A stretch of 42,125 nucleotides of DNA from Magnetospira sp. (GTDB lineage: Bacteria; Pseudomonadota; Alphaproteobacteria; Rhodospirillales; Magnetospiraceae): contig JANQIL010000076.1 of assembly GCA_028282245.1 (NCBI GenBank), positions 1 through 42,125 on the forward strand, written 5' to 3'. This document shows, in pieces, positions 1 to 7,595 of this stretch. Numbering within the stretch: the stretch's first letter is position 1; the number at the start of each line of letters is the position of its first letter. The notes under the pieces were generated by a model. The model did no database searches. It saw only the letters and a program-made list of their open reading frames with translations, and was not told the origin of the DNA. Made by a program: the position numbers and the translations under genes.

Positions 1-97
1 CGTGGTCTGGGGGTCCGTGTTTTCGGCGTTAGCACCCAGAAAATACGCGATTTCAGGACCTTACGCTACACCCGCCAACCCCGGTGAATAAAGCGGG
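1..97. other. intergenic, nothing recognised
   Basis: No coding frame, RNA gene or clear hairpin is recognisable here. It is the left edge of the window and leads into the first CTAG-bounded hairpin at 98. The 3' end of a gene outside the window could lie just to the left. Confidence 0.4.
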
Positions 98-153
98 CTA
101 GTGGATCGGATCCAACGCTTGGTACCCAAGCTTTGGATCGACCGATCCACTAA
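98..153. repeat. CTAG-bounded bulged hairpin, element 1
   Basis: Imperfect palindrome. Outer stem of 11 pairs (99-109 with 142-152, starting TAGTGGATCGG), a 3-nt one-sided bulge on the right arm (139-141, CGA), inner stem 110-122 with 126-138 with a single mismatch, and a 3-nt loop. The left end is CTAG; the right end is CTAA. It is followed after about 9 bp by a second hairpin of the same design. No long T-run follows, so it is not a textbook intrinsic terminator. Confidence 0.8.
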
Positions 154-162
154 GCTATTGAT

Positions 163-218
163 CTGGTGGTTCGATTCAGCCAACGGATGGGCCTCATCCG
201 TTGGCATCGAACCACTAG
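163..218. repeat. CTAG-bounded bulged hairpin, element 2
   Basis: Imperfect palindrome. Outer stem of 13 pairs (163-175 with 206-218, one G-T), a 3-nt bulge on the left arm (176-178, TCA), an inner stem of 11 pairs (179-189 with 195-205) and a 5-nt loop. The right end reads CCACTAG, and its CTA (215-217) is the TAG stop codon of the minus-strand gene that ends here. With element 1 it forms a pair whose bulges face each other, as REP units do in BIMEs. Confidence 0.82.
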
Positions 219-1366
219 AGCCTCGCGAGCAGCGCCGCCGTTCGAAGCACCGTCTCGCCCAGTTCGCCCGACAGCGGACCACGAATTTGGATGTCGGACA
301 GCGCCGCGTCGAGCCCGGAAAACAGGTGGCGGGTCAGCGGCAGGAAATCGAGCAGTCGAAACTCCCATTCCCGCTCGTTCTCGCAATGCCCGGCGTCGGG
401 GTCGAAGGGCGCCAGGTTGCCGTTGATGATGTTGCGCTGCCAGTCCTTGCGGCGTTCCAGATCCTTGTAGAATGGAACGATGCGGATCTGTGCCCGGGCC
501 ACCAGGCGACGCGCCTCCAGATTCGTGTAGACGGCGTCCCAATCGAACCGGGCACCGGTTTGGGATTGCACGCGCTCCACGATGACGGTTGCCCGCTGGC
601 GAAACTCGGCGGCCGGTCCGGGGCCGAGCATCTGGTCGAGCCCCCTCAGGAACCCGGGCAGCAGACGGCGCGACAACTGGCCATCCTCCATCCGCTCGGC
701 GCCGTCGCCGTGGAACAGGTCGGCGATCCGCTTGACCATCAGGCGCTCGAAGTGATGAGTCCGCATCCGATTCGCCTGCACTTTCTCGACCACCCGCCCG
801 AAATCCTCGAAACTCCGCTGGAACGCGGGTTCCAGGGTATCGGCGCGGTCAATGAGGTCCCCTCGCAGGGCGCGAATCTCGTCGCTGGTCAGACGGCCGC
901 CACGGCGGTCGGATTCGGCGGCCAACCGGTCGACCACCGACCCGGTCACCACCTCGACCAACGCACGCGACTGCTCGGTGGCGATGTCGCGCGACACGTG
1001 ATCGACCGTGTAGGGGCCCGGCGTCGGGAGGGTCGGGCGCGGCGGCGGGTGCTCCGGCGTCGCCTCGATCGGTTTGGGAGGGGTTGGGCTGGGCGGCCGG
1101 GCGGGCGGCTCGGCGCTTGATCTGGAGCGTGGCTTGGCCGCCGGCCGCGATGGCGGCTCGTCGAAGCTCAGGGGCGCGTCGTCGTCGACCGGATGGAACG
1201 CCTGCCGCGCGGGCGATCGCGGCCGAGTCCCCAGGCGGACCGCCGGGGCGGCCGGCTCGGGCTGGGAATCGTCGGCCGGTTTCGGCCGCGCGCCGAGGGT
1301 GGCGCGGCGAATTTGGGAGTTGACGTTGCCTCTCTCGGTCGGCGGTCGGCGCGGCGGCTTGCTCAT
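215..1366 (-). CDS. hypothetical protein, proline-rich N-terminus
   Basis: I do not recognise this 383-residue protein. Residues about 1-125 are low-complexity, rich in Pro, Arg, Ala and Ser (many PPRP/PPTP-like runs), and look disordered. Residues about 125-383 look folded and mostly helical, with charged stretches such as FYKDLERRKDW and a conserved-looking acidic/aromatic end (ENEREWEFRLLDFLPL). There is no signal peptide and no obvious membrane segment. It starts with ATG (MSKPPRR) and is divergent from the NAD synthase gene, with 116 bp between them. Its TAG stop lies inside the terminal CTAG of hairpin element 2. The clean open frame and typical codon use support a real gene; the function is unknown. 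Confidence 0.75.
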   Translation of the reverse strand: MSKPPRRPPTERGNVNSQIRRATLGARPKPADDSQPEPAAPAVRLGTRPRSPARQAFHPVDDDAPLSFDEPPSRPAAKPRSRSSAEPPARPPSPTPPKPIEATPEHPPPRPTLPTPGPYTVDHVSRDIATEQSRALVEVVTGSVVDRLAAESDRRGGRLTSDEIRALRGDLIDRADTLEPAFQRSFEDFGRVVEKVQANRMRTHHFERLMVKRIADLFHGDGAERMEDGQLSRRLLPGFLRGLDQMLGPGPAAEFRQRATVIVERVQSQTGARFDWDAVYTNLEARRLVARAQIRIVPFYKDLERRKDWQRNIINGNLAPFDPDAGHCENEREWEFRLLDFLPLTRHLFSGLDAALSDIQIRGPLSGELGETVLRTAALLARL

Positions 1367-1482
1367 GGCGACAGAGTACCTTCGGCCGCACCCCGGTTCC
1401 AGCGATACCGGTGCTTGCCGATCCCCGGCGCATGAGTCATACCGGGGCGTCTTCCGAACCAGGCGCGCGGACCAGATCGCCG

Positions 1483-3114
1483 ATGAACATCACCATCGCC
1501 CAAACCAACCCCGCCGTCGGCGCCGTCGATGCCAACATGGATCGGATCCTGGAGGCGCGGCGCGGCGCCCTCGGAGCCGATCTCGTGGTGTTCGGGGAAC
1601 TGACCCTGTGCGGCTATCCGCCCGAGGATCTGGTTCGCAAGCCGGTGTTTCTGGATCATGTGGCGCGGGCGGTGGAGGATCTGGCGCGGGCCACCGCCGA
1701 CGGTGGCGCCGGGCTGCTGGTCGGCGCGCCATGGCGCCACGACGGGCGTCTCTGGAACGCCGCCCTGCTGCTTGACGGCGGCAAGATTCGCGCCATCCGG
1801 CCGAAGCATCACCTGCCCAATTACGGGGTGTTCGACGAGATGCGGGTGTTCGACCCCGGTCCGCCGCCGGATCCGATTCCGTTTCGCGGCCTGGATCTCG
1901 GCGTGATGGTCTGCGAGGACATGTGGTTTCCGGACGTCGCGGCGCATCTGGCGGCGGCCGGGGCGTCGTTGCTGGTGGTCCTCAACGGATCCCCCTACGA
2001 GGTGGAGAAACCGGGTCATCGGCGCGCCCTGGCCCGCCGGCGGGCGACGGAGACCGGACTCGGGCTGATCTATGCCAATCTGGTCGGCGGCCAGGACGAA
2101 CTGGTGTTCGATGGCGCCTCCTTCGTGCTCGACGGGTCGGGGACCTGCCGGCACCGGCTGCCGGCCTGGAGGGAGGCCGTCGCGGCCGTCGAATGGACCG
2201 CCGACGGCTGCGTCCAGGGGACCATCGCCCCCGACCTGACGCGCGACGAATCGATCTACCGGGCCCTGGTCACCGGGCTGCGCGACTACGTGGACAAGAA
2301 CCGCTTTCCGGGTGTCGTGCTCGGCCTGTCGGGCGGCATCGACAGCGCGCTGAGCGCCGCCGTCGCGGTCGACGCGCTGGGCGCCGAACGGGTCTTCTGC
2401 GTGATGATGCCATCACCCCATACCTCCGGGGACAGCCTGGACGACGCGACGTCGGTGGCGGCACTGCTCGGCGCGCGCCTGGAAACCCTGCCCATTGCTC
2501 CGGCCATGGAGGCCCTCGGCGATGTCCTGGACCCGGTGTTCGAGGGCCGGCAGGCCGACGTGACCGAGGAGAACGTCCAGTCGCGGGTTCGCGGCCTGCT
2601 GCTGATGGCGATCTCCAACAAGCTGGGCCCGATGCTGCTGACAACCGGCAACAAGTCGGAGATGTCGGTCGGCTACGCCACGCTCTACGGCGACATGTGC
2701 GGCGGCTATTCGGTGCTCAAGGACGTCTACAAGACCACCGTGGTCCGGCTCTCGGAATGGCGCAACGCGGGCCGACCGGCCGGACTTCTGGGGCCGGACG
2801 GGCCGGTGATGCCGCGCCGGGTGATCGACAAGCCGCCGTCGGCCGAACTGAGACCGGACCAGAAGGACGAGGACTCGCTGCCGCCTTACGCGGTTCTCGA
2901 CGACATCCTGCACGGCCTGGTCGAGGAGGATCTGTCGCTTGACGAGGTGATCGCGCGCGGCCACGATCCGGCGGAGGCGCGCCGGGTGTGGCGGCTGCTC
3001 GATCTGGCCGAATACAAGCGCCGTCAGGCGCCGCCGGGGGTCAAGATCACCCGCCGCGCGTTCGGCCGCGACCGCCGCTACCCCATCACCAACGGATTTT
3101 CCAGACTGGTTTGA
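1483..3114 (+). CDS. nadE: glutamine-dependent NAD+ synthetase
   Basis: Final step of NAD synthesis: amidation of nicotinate adenine dinucleotide using glutamine-derived ammonia and ATP, in the cytosol. The 543-residue protein has the two expected parts. An N-terminal nitrilase-type amidase carries Glu39 (FGELTLCGYPPED), Lys about 108 (PKHHLPNYGVFDE) and Cys about 144 (VMVCEDMW). A C-terminal ATP-pyrophosphatase domain has LSGGIDSALSAAV near residue 282 and TTGNKSEMSVGYATLYGD further on. The length fits the bacterial two-domain class. I chose the ATG at 1483 (MNITIAQTNP) because it matches the usual N-terminus; the frame stays open upstream to 1411. Cysteinyl-tRNA synthetase follows 10 bp later, so the two are probably co-transcribed. 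Confidence 0.96.
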   Translation: MNITIAQTNPAVGAVDANMDRILEARRGALGADLVVFGELTLCGYPPEDLVRKPVFLDHVARAVEDLARATADGGAGLLVGAPWRHDGRLWNAALLLDGGKIRAIRPKHHLPNYGVFDEMRVFDPGPPPDPIPFRGLDLGVMVCEDMWFPDVAAHLAAAGASLLVVLNGSPYEVEKPGHRRALARRRATETGLGLIYANLVGGQDELVFDGASFVLDGSGTCRHRLPAWREAVAAVEWTADGCVQGTIAPDLTRDESIYRALVTGLRDYVDKNRFPGVVLGLSGGIDSALSAAVAVDALGAERVFCVMMPSPHTSGDSLDDATSVAALLGARLETLPIAPAMEALGDVLDPVFEGRQADVTEENVQSRVRGLLLMAISNKLGPMLLTTGNKSEMSVGYATLYGDMCGGYSVLKDVYKTTVVRLSEWRNAGRPAGLLGPDGPVMPRRVIDKPPSAELRPDQKDEDSLPPYAVLDDILHGLVEEDLSLDEVIARGHDPAEARRVWRLLDLAEYKRRQAPPGVKITRRAFGRDRRYPITNGFSRLV

Positions 3115-3124
3115 GAGGCCGACC

Positions 3125-4510
3125 GTGACCCTGTTCCTGTACGACACGCTGCGCCGCCGCAAGGTGGAGTTCGAGCCGCTACGATCCGGCCAGGTGGGCA
3201 TGTATGTCTGCGGACCGACCGTCTACGACCACGCGCATGTGGGAAACGCGCGCCCGGTGGTGGTGTTCGATGTCCTCTACCGGCTGCTGGGCTGTCTGTA
3301 CGACGAGGTGACCTACGTCCGCAACATCACCGACGTGGACGACAAGATCAACGCCCGCGCCGCCGAGACCGGACAGACGATTCGCGCCATTACCGAGCGC
3401 ACGGCGGCGCAGTTCCAGGCCGACATGGGCGCCCTGAATGCCCTGCCGCCCTCGACCGAGCCGCGCGCCACCGAGCACATCGCGGAAATGCAGGCGATGA
3501 TCGGACGGTTGATCGAACTGAACCATGCCTATGCCGCCGAGGGCCACGTGCTGTTCAGCGTCGCCTCCGATCCCGACTATGGGGTCCTGTCCGGGCGCGA
3601 CCGCGAGGAGATGATCGCCGGCGCCCGGGTCGAGGTGGCGCCCTACAAGCGGGACCCGGCCGATTTCGTGCTGTGGAAGCCGTCGACCGGCGACGAGCCC
3701 GGTTGGGACAGCCCCTGGGGAGTGGGGCGGCCGGGCTGGCACATCGAATGCTCGGTCATGAGTTCCAAATACCTGGGAACCACCTTCGACATCCACGGCG
3801 GCGGGGTGGACCTCGTGTTCCCGCATCACGAGAACGAAATCGCGCAGAGCCGTTGCGCCCACCCGGGCAGCACGTTCGCCCGCTATTGGATGCACAACGG
3901 CTATCTGATGGTCGAGGGCGAGAAGATGTCGAAGTCCCTCGGCAACTTCTACACCGTCCACGACCTGCTCGACGAATTTCCCGGCGAGGCGATCCGGCTC
4001 GTGCTTCTCAAGACTCATTACCGGGCACCGCTGGATTTCACCAAGGACGCCATAAGGGAGGCAAAGCGCGAGCTTGACGGCTTCTACGGGGCGTTGCGCA
4101 GAAACGCAGATGTTCGGACGTTTCCATCGAATCCGAGTCCGACGGGCCTTGCCGGTCTTTTGGATGACTTGAATACGTCGATGGCGTTGCGGTACCTGCA
4201 TCAACAGCTCGACGACCTCAACCGAGCCGCCGACGAGGAAGCCAGAACGGTCTCGAAAACCAATCTTCTGGCCACCGCCGAGGTTCTCGGGTTGCTGCGG
4301 CAGGATCCGGAGACCTGGTTCCGCTGGCGGTCCGCGGGAGAGGCCGACGGCCCTTCGGACGCCGAGATCGAGAACCTGATCGATCGGCGCCTGACGGCGC
4401 GCCGGAACAAGGATTTCGCCACCGCCGACGGCATCCGCGATGACCTTAAGGCGCGCGGCATCGTGCTTGAGGACGGCCCCGGCGGGACCATCTGGAAGCG
4501 GGGGAAATGA
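3125..4510 (+). CDS. cysS: cysteinyl-tRNA synthetase
   Basis: Class I aminoacyl-tRNA synthetase that charges tRNA-Cys. The 461-residue length is typical. The HIGH-type motif is in [15 protein letters not shown], with zinc ligand Cys29 just before it. A second zinc-site cysteine is in WHIECS (about 209), the HHENEIAQS motif is near 234, and the KMSKS signature is exact ([11 protein letters not shown], about 268). The start is GTG at 3125, with a GAGAGG ribosome site a few bases upstream. It overlaps the next gene by ATGA. Codon use around 4040-4240 is a little more AT-rich than the rest of the gene, which I take as drift, not transfer. Confidence 0.97.
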   Translation: MTLFLYDTLRRRKVEFEPLRSGQVGMYVCGPTVYDHAHVGNARPVVVFDVLYRLLGCLYDEVTYVRNITDVDDKINARAAETGQTIRAITERTAAQFQADMGALNALPPSTEPRATEHIAEMQAMIGRLIELNHAYAAEGHVLFSVASDPDYGVLSGRDREEMIAGARVEVAPYKRDPADFVLWKPSTGDEPGWDSPWGVGRPGWHIECSVMSSKYLGTTFDIHGGGVDLVFPHHENEIAQSRCAHPGSTFARYWMHNGYLMVEGEKMSKSLGNFYTVHDLLDEFPGEAIRLVLLKTHYRAPLDFTKDAIREAKRELDGFYGALRRNADVRTFPSNPSPTGLAGLLDDLNTSMALRYLHQQLDDLNRAADEEARTVSKTNLLATAEVLGLLRQDPETWFRWRSAGEADGPSDAEIENLIDRRLTARRNKDFATADGIRDDLKARGIVLEDGPGGTIWKRGK

Positions 4511-4796
4511 GCGAGGACCCGATCGCCCGCGCCGTCGCCGTTCTGAACGAGGCGCTGCGCCGCGATCCGGAGGCGATCAGCGACCTAGTGGTTCGTCGCT
4601 GGCCGACCATCCGACGATCCAGACCGCGCTGGTCGAGAGCATTCCCCGGCTCGGCGTGCTCGGCCTCCTGAACGGCATCCTGGGGGACCGGCCGGGCGGC
4701 GTGATCGGCGCCCGAGGCACCACCACGGAGTCCGGAGGCTTCCGTATCGTCGCGTTCGTCGACCTGCGCGACGGCCGGGTCGACCTGCTGGCCTGA
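4507..4796 (+). pseudogene. small conserved-type protein broken by a frameshift
   Basis: The start ATG overlaps the cysS stop (ATGA). The frame reads [20 protein letters not shown] and on to ISDLV at about 4590, and then becomes nonsense (VVRRWPTIRRSR) with a stop near 4680. From about 4594 a different frame gives a protein-like sequence (SSLADHPTIQTALVESIP, then GVLGLLNGILG) running to a stop at 4794-4796. The two halves look like one roughly 95-residue protein that has lost one base, or 3n+1 bases, at the junction. The junction coincides with CTAGTGGTTCG (4585-4595), identical to the outer arm of hairpin element 2. I do not know the function. A sequencing error is the simple alternative; a scar of a repeat element is the interesting one. 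Confidence 0.6.
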
Positions 4797-4802
4797 CTCC
4801 GG

Positions 4803-5804
4803 TCACTTCCGGAGCAGGGCCTCGATTTCCTCGGGTGTCAGTGGCCGCGTCCCCTGATCGTTGCCGTGCAGGGCATCGGTCTCGCTGGCGTAGACCGGAC
4901 GCGCCGAGGAAGCGGAGGGCGGTGGTCCGTCGAACAGGGCGTCGATGTCGGCCTGACCGGCGGGCTCGGAGGAAGGCGGCGGCGGTCCGTCGAACAGGGC
5001 GTCGATGTCGGCCTGACCGGCGGGCTCCGAGGAAGGCGGCGGCGGTCCGTCGAACAGGGCGTCGATGTCGGCCTGACCGGCGGGTTCGGAGGAAGGTGGC
5101 GGCGGTCCGTCGAACAGGGCATCGATGTCGGCCTGGCCGGCGGACTCGGAGGAGGGCTCGCCGACAAGGCCTTCGATGGACGATTGCACGGTTCCGGGGT
5201 CGGCCGCCGGCCCGCCAACCTCGCCGGCTAGGGCGAGCAGGGAGTCCAGTCGGGCTTGCAGTCCGTCCTCGGCCATCGTTTCGAGCGACGCCTCGCCGCC
5301 CATCACGGCATCGATCTCGGACTGGCGCAGGGTGGTGATGCTGCCGTTGATGATGCCGCCGGCGATGCCGCCCAACTGGTGCAACAGTTGCACGATGGAC
5401 GTCACCCGGATGCGCAGCAATTCGGGCTCGCCGAGGCTCAGCGCTTCCTCGGTCTGCTTCATCCCGGTCAGCACCACGTTGTCCATCTGGCGGATCGTCT
5501 TCTCGAACTTCGACTTGAACACCGGAGGGACGTGCTCGTAGGCGGCCACCGCGAGGTCCTTGTCGGAAAACGCGCTGTCCCGGAAATGATCCGGATAGGA
5601 CTTGGGCTGCCATTCGCGGGCTTCCTCGAGGATGTCCGGCATGTCCGGAATCATCTCGATGAGCATCACGATTTCATTGAAATGGTTCAGATAGTCGGTC
5701 GCCAGCAAGGTCTGCGGGTTGATGTTGGTTCCCTCGCAACGGGCCTTGAACTCCAGGTATTCCGGTGTCTCGTCGTGGCTCGAAGCGGTCGCGGGTTCAG
5801 TCAT
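4803..5804 (-). CDS. helical protein with multivalent DIDALFD (FliM-like) peptide repeats
   Basis: Unrecognised 333-residue protein. Residues about 1-190 look helical and folded (for example YLNHFNEIVMLIEMIPDMPD and FEKTIRQMDNVVLTG). The remainder is a Pro/Ser/Gly linker bearing six related short motifs: SEIDAVMGG, four tandem 20-residue units each with GQADIDALFDGPPPPS, and EEIEALLRK at the C-terminus. The motif closely resembles the FliM N-terminal CheY-binding peptide (SQAEIDALLNG in E. coli). There is no CheZ, CheC or SPOA signature. The start is taken as the ATG at 5804 (MTEPATASS); ATG 5828 (MREPRD) is also possible. It is convergent with the frameshifted gene and divergent from cimA. 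A role with CheY-like regulators or the flagellar switch is inference from the motif alone. Confidence 0.8.
   Translation of the reverse strand: MTEPATASSHDETPEYLEFKARCEGTNINPQTLLATDYLNHFNEIVMLIEMIPDMPDILEEAREWQPKSYPDHFRDSAFSDKDLAVAAYEHVPPVFKSKFEKTIRQMDNVVLTGMKQTEEALSLGEPELLRIRVTSIVQLLHQLGGIAGGIINGSITTLRQSEIDAVMGGEASLETMAEDGLQARLDSLLALAGEVGGPAADPGTVQSSIEGLVGEPSSESAGQADIDALFDGPPPPSSEPAGQADIDALFDGPPPPSSEPAGQADIDALFDGPPPPSSEPAGQADIDALFDGPPPSASSARPVYASETDALHGNDQGTRPLTPEEIEALLRK
4921..5157 (-). repeat. 60-bp in-frame tandem repeat, four copies
   Basis: Copies begin at 4921, 4981, 5041 and 5101. The first three differ by only a few bases, and the fourth (5101) is the most diverged. Each encodes 20 residues containing QADIDALFDG plus a PPPPSSEPA spacer. 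The near identity at DNA level suggests recent slippage or unequal recombination, so copy number may vary among strains. Exact 60-bp spacing with no non-repeat spacers excludes CRISPR. Confidence 0.97.
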
Positions 5805-5987
5805 TGCCGCATCCCGTGGTTCGCGCATGGATGGAAGAGCGAATTGTCTTTTTTCATGGTATGCCCTTTTTGGGTCGACGCAACAGGTATCTGGAATGGT
5901 TCGCGGGTGCGTCGGCGCGTTTGGGGTTGAGGCCCCGGCGCGGATTCGGCATTCTCCCGCTTCCTCGACGCCACGGACACTAAAAAG
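5805..5987. promoter_or_regulatory. divergent intergenic region between the repeat protein and cimA
   Basis: The 183-bp gap separates two divergent genes and must hold both promoters. It contains a locally AT-rich patch (5843-5872). On minus, TTGCGT, a 16-bp gap and TACCAT form a weak promoter-like pair. I could not find a convincing sigma70 promoter for cimA. Short frames here, such as one starting MKKDNSL, lack support. Confidence 0.3.
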
Positions 5988-7592
5988 ATGAGCGACAAAC
6001 GGGTTTATCTCTACGACTGCACCCTGCGCGACGGCGCCCAGACCCAGGGAGTGGATTTCTCGGCGGCCGACAAGACGGCGATCGCCCAGGAGCTGGACAA
6101 GCTCGGAATCGACTACGTGGAGGGTGGCTGGCCGGGCGCCAATCCGACCGACGACGCCTTCTTCGGCGATCCGCCGCGTCTCCATCAGGCCCGCCTTTCG
6201 GCGTTCGGCATGACCCGCCGCCCGGGCCGCTCTGTGGAGAACGATCCCGGCCTGCAAGCGGTGATGAACGTGGACGCGCCGATCGCCTGTCTGGTCGGCA
6301 AGGCCTGGGATTTCCATGTCGAGGTGGCGCTGGGCATCGGTCTCGACGAGAACGTCGAGATGATCGGCCAATCGCTCGGCCATGCCGCCGGCCGCAAGCA
6401 GGAGGCGATGTTCGACGCCGAGCACTTCTTTGACGGGTACAAGGACAATCCGGCGTTCGCCCTGCGCTGCCTGACCACCGCCTACGAGGCGGGGGCCCGC
6501 TGGGTGGTGCTGTGCGACACCAACGGAGGCACCCTGCCGCACGAGGTGGAGGAGATCGTCGCCGAGGTCGCGCGCCACATCCCGGGCGAAAGGCTGGGCA
6601 TCCACTGCCACGACGACACCGGCAACGCGGTGGCCAACTCGCTGGCCGCGGTGCGGGCCGGAGCGCGCCAGGTGCAGGGTGCCCTGAACGGTCTCGGCGA
6701 GCGTTGCGGCAACGCCAACCTGGTGTCCGTGCTGCCGTCGCTGATCCTCAAGATGGGGTTCGATACGGGAGTGTCGGCCGGTCAGCTGACCCAGCTCACC
6801 CACGTGTCGCGGCGGTTCGACGAGCGGCTCAACCGGCCGCCGTCGCGCGGCGCCCCCTATGTGGGCGAGAGCGCCTTCGCGCACAAGGGCGGGCTGCACG
6901 TCTCGGCGGTCGAGCGGGACCCCAGGTCCTATGAGCACATCGTGCCCGATCTGGTTGGCAACCGGCGCCATATCGTGGTCTCCGATCAGGCCGGACGGTC
7001 CAACATCCTGGCCCGTTTCCGCGAGATCGGAATCGATCTGGACGACGCCGACAGCGGAGTCCGGAAGCTGCTCGACGAGGTCAAGGCGCGCGAGTTCGAC
7101 GGCTACGCCTACGACGGCGCCGAGGCCAGCTTCGAGCTGCTGGCCCGCCAGGCCTTGGGCGGAGTGCCCGATTATTTCGACTGCAAGAGCTTTCGGGTCA
7201 TCGACGAGCGGCGCTGGAACGCGCGCGGCGAATTGATCACCCTGTCGGAGGCGACGGTGAAACTGGAGGCCAGCGGACGGCCGTTCATGTCGGTGGCCGA
7301 GGGCAACGGCCCGGTCAACGCCCTCGACGCGGCGCTGCGCAAGGTGCTGACCCCGATCTACCCGGTCCTGGAAGATGTCCGGCTGGTCGACTACAAGGTC
7401 CGCATCCTGACCCCGCAGGCGGGCACCGGGGCGATCACCCGGATGATGATCGAAAGCGCCGACTCGACGCGCGAGGTCTGGAACACGGTCGGTGTCTCGG
7501 CCAACATCATCGATGCCTCCTACAACGCCCTGCGCGACGCCATCGTCTACAAGCTGTTCCGCGAGGGGGTGCGCGACGAGGCGGCCGAGTAG
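5988..7592 (+). CDS. cimA: (R)-citramalate synthase
   Basis: Condenses acetyl-CoA with pyruvate to citramalate, the first step of the threonine-independent route to isoleucine. The 534-residue length and features match the CimA branch of the LeuA/homocitrate synthase family: metal and substrate residues in YDCTLRDGAQTQG (about residues 9-21), HCHDDTGNAVANS (about 205-217), NGLGERCGNANL just after, and a C-terminal LeuA-type regulatory domain (about 400-530) where isoleucine would bind. The start is ATG 5988 (MSDKRVYLYDC). The trmJ-like gene follows after 3 bp, so an operon is likely. The order CTLRDGAQTQ favours citramalate synthase over isopropylmalate synthase. Confidence 0.92.
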   Translation: MSDKRVYLYDCTLRDGAQTQGVDFSAADKTAIAQELDKLGIDYVEGGWPGANPTDDAFFGDPPRLHQARLSAFGMTRRPGRSVENDPGLQAVMNVDAPIACLVGKAWDFHVEVALGIGLDENVEMIGQSLGHAAGRKQEAMFDAEHFFDGYKDNPAFALRCLTTAYEAGARWVVLCDTNGGTLPHEVEEIVAEVARHIPGERLGIHCHDDTGNAVANSLAAVRAGARQVQGALNGLGERCGNANLVSVLPSLILKMGFDTGVSAGQLTQLTHVSRRFDERLNRPPSRGAPYVGESAFAHKGGLHVSAVERDPRSYEHIVPDLVGNRRHIVVSDQAGRSNILARFREIGIDLDDADSGVRKLLDEVKAREFDGYAYDGAEASFELLARQALGGVPDYFDCKSFRVIDERRWNARGELITLSEATVKLEASGRPFMSVAEGNGPVNALDAALRKVLTPIYPVLEDVRLVDYKVRILTPQAGTGAITRMMIESADSTREVWNTVGVSANIIDASYNALRDAIVYKLFREGVRDEAAE

Positions 7593-7595
7593 ATC

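Noticed and set aside
4921-5157. CRISPR array
   Set aside because: The four 60-bp units are directly adjacent, keep the reading frame and have no unique spacers.
4803-5804. CheZ phosphatase
   Set aside because: No D-x3-Q active-site helix or QD-type CheZ signature; only the short acidic motif resembles CheY-binding peptides.
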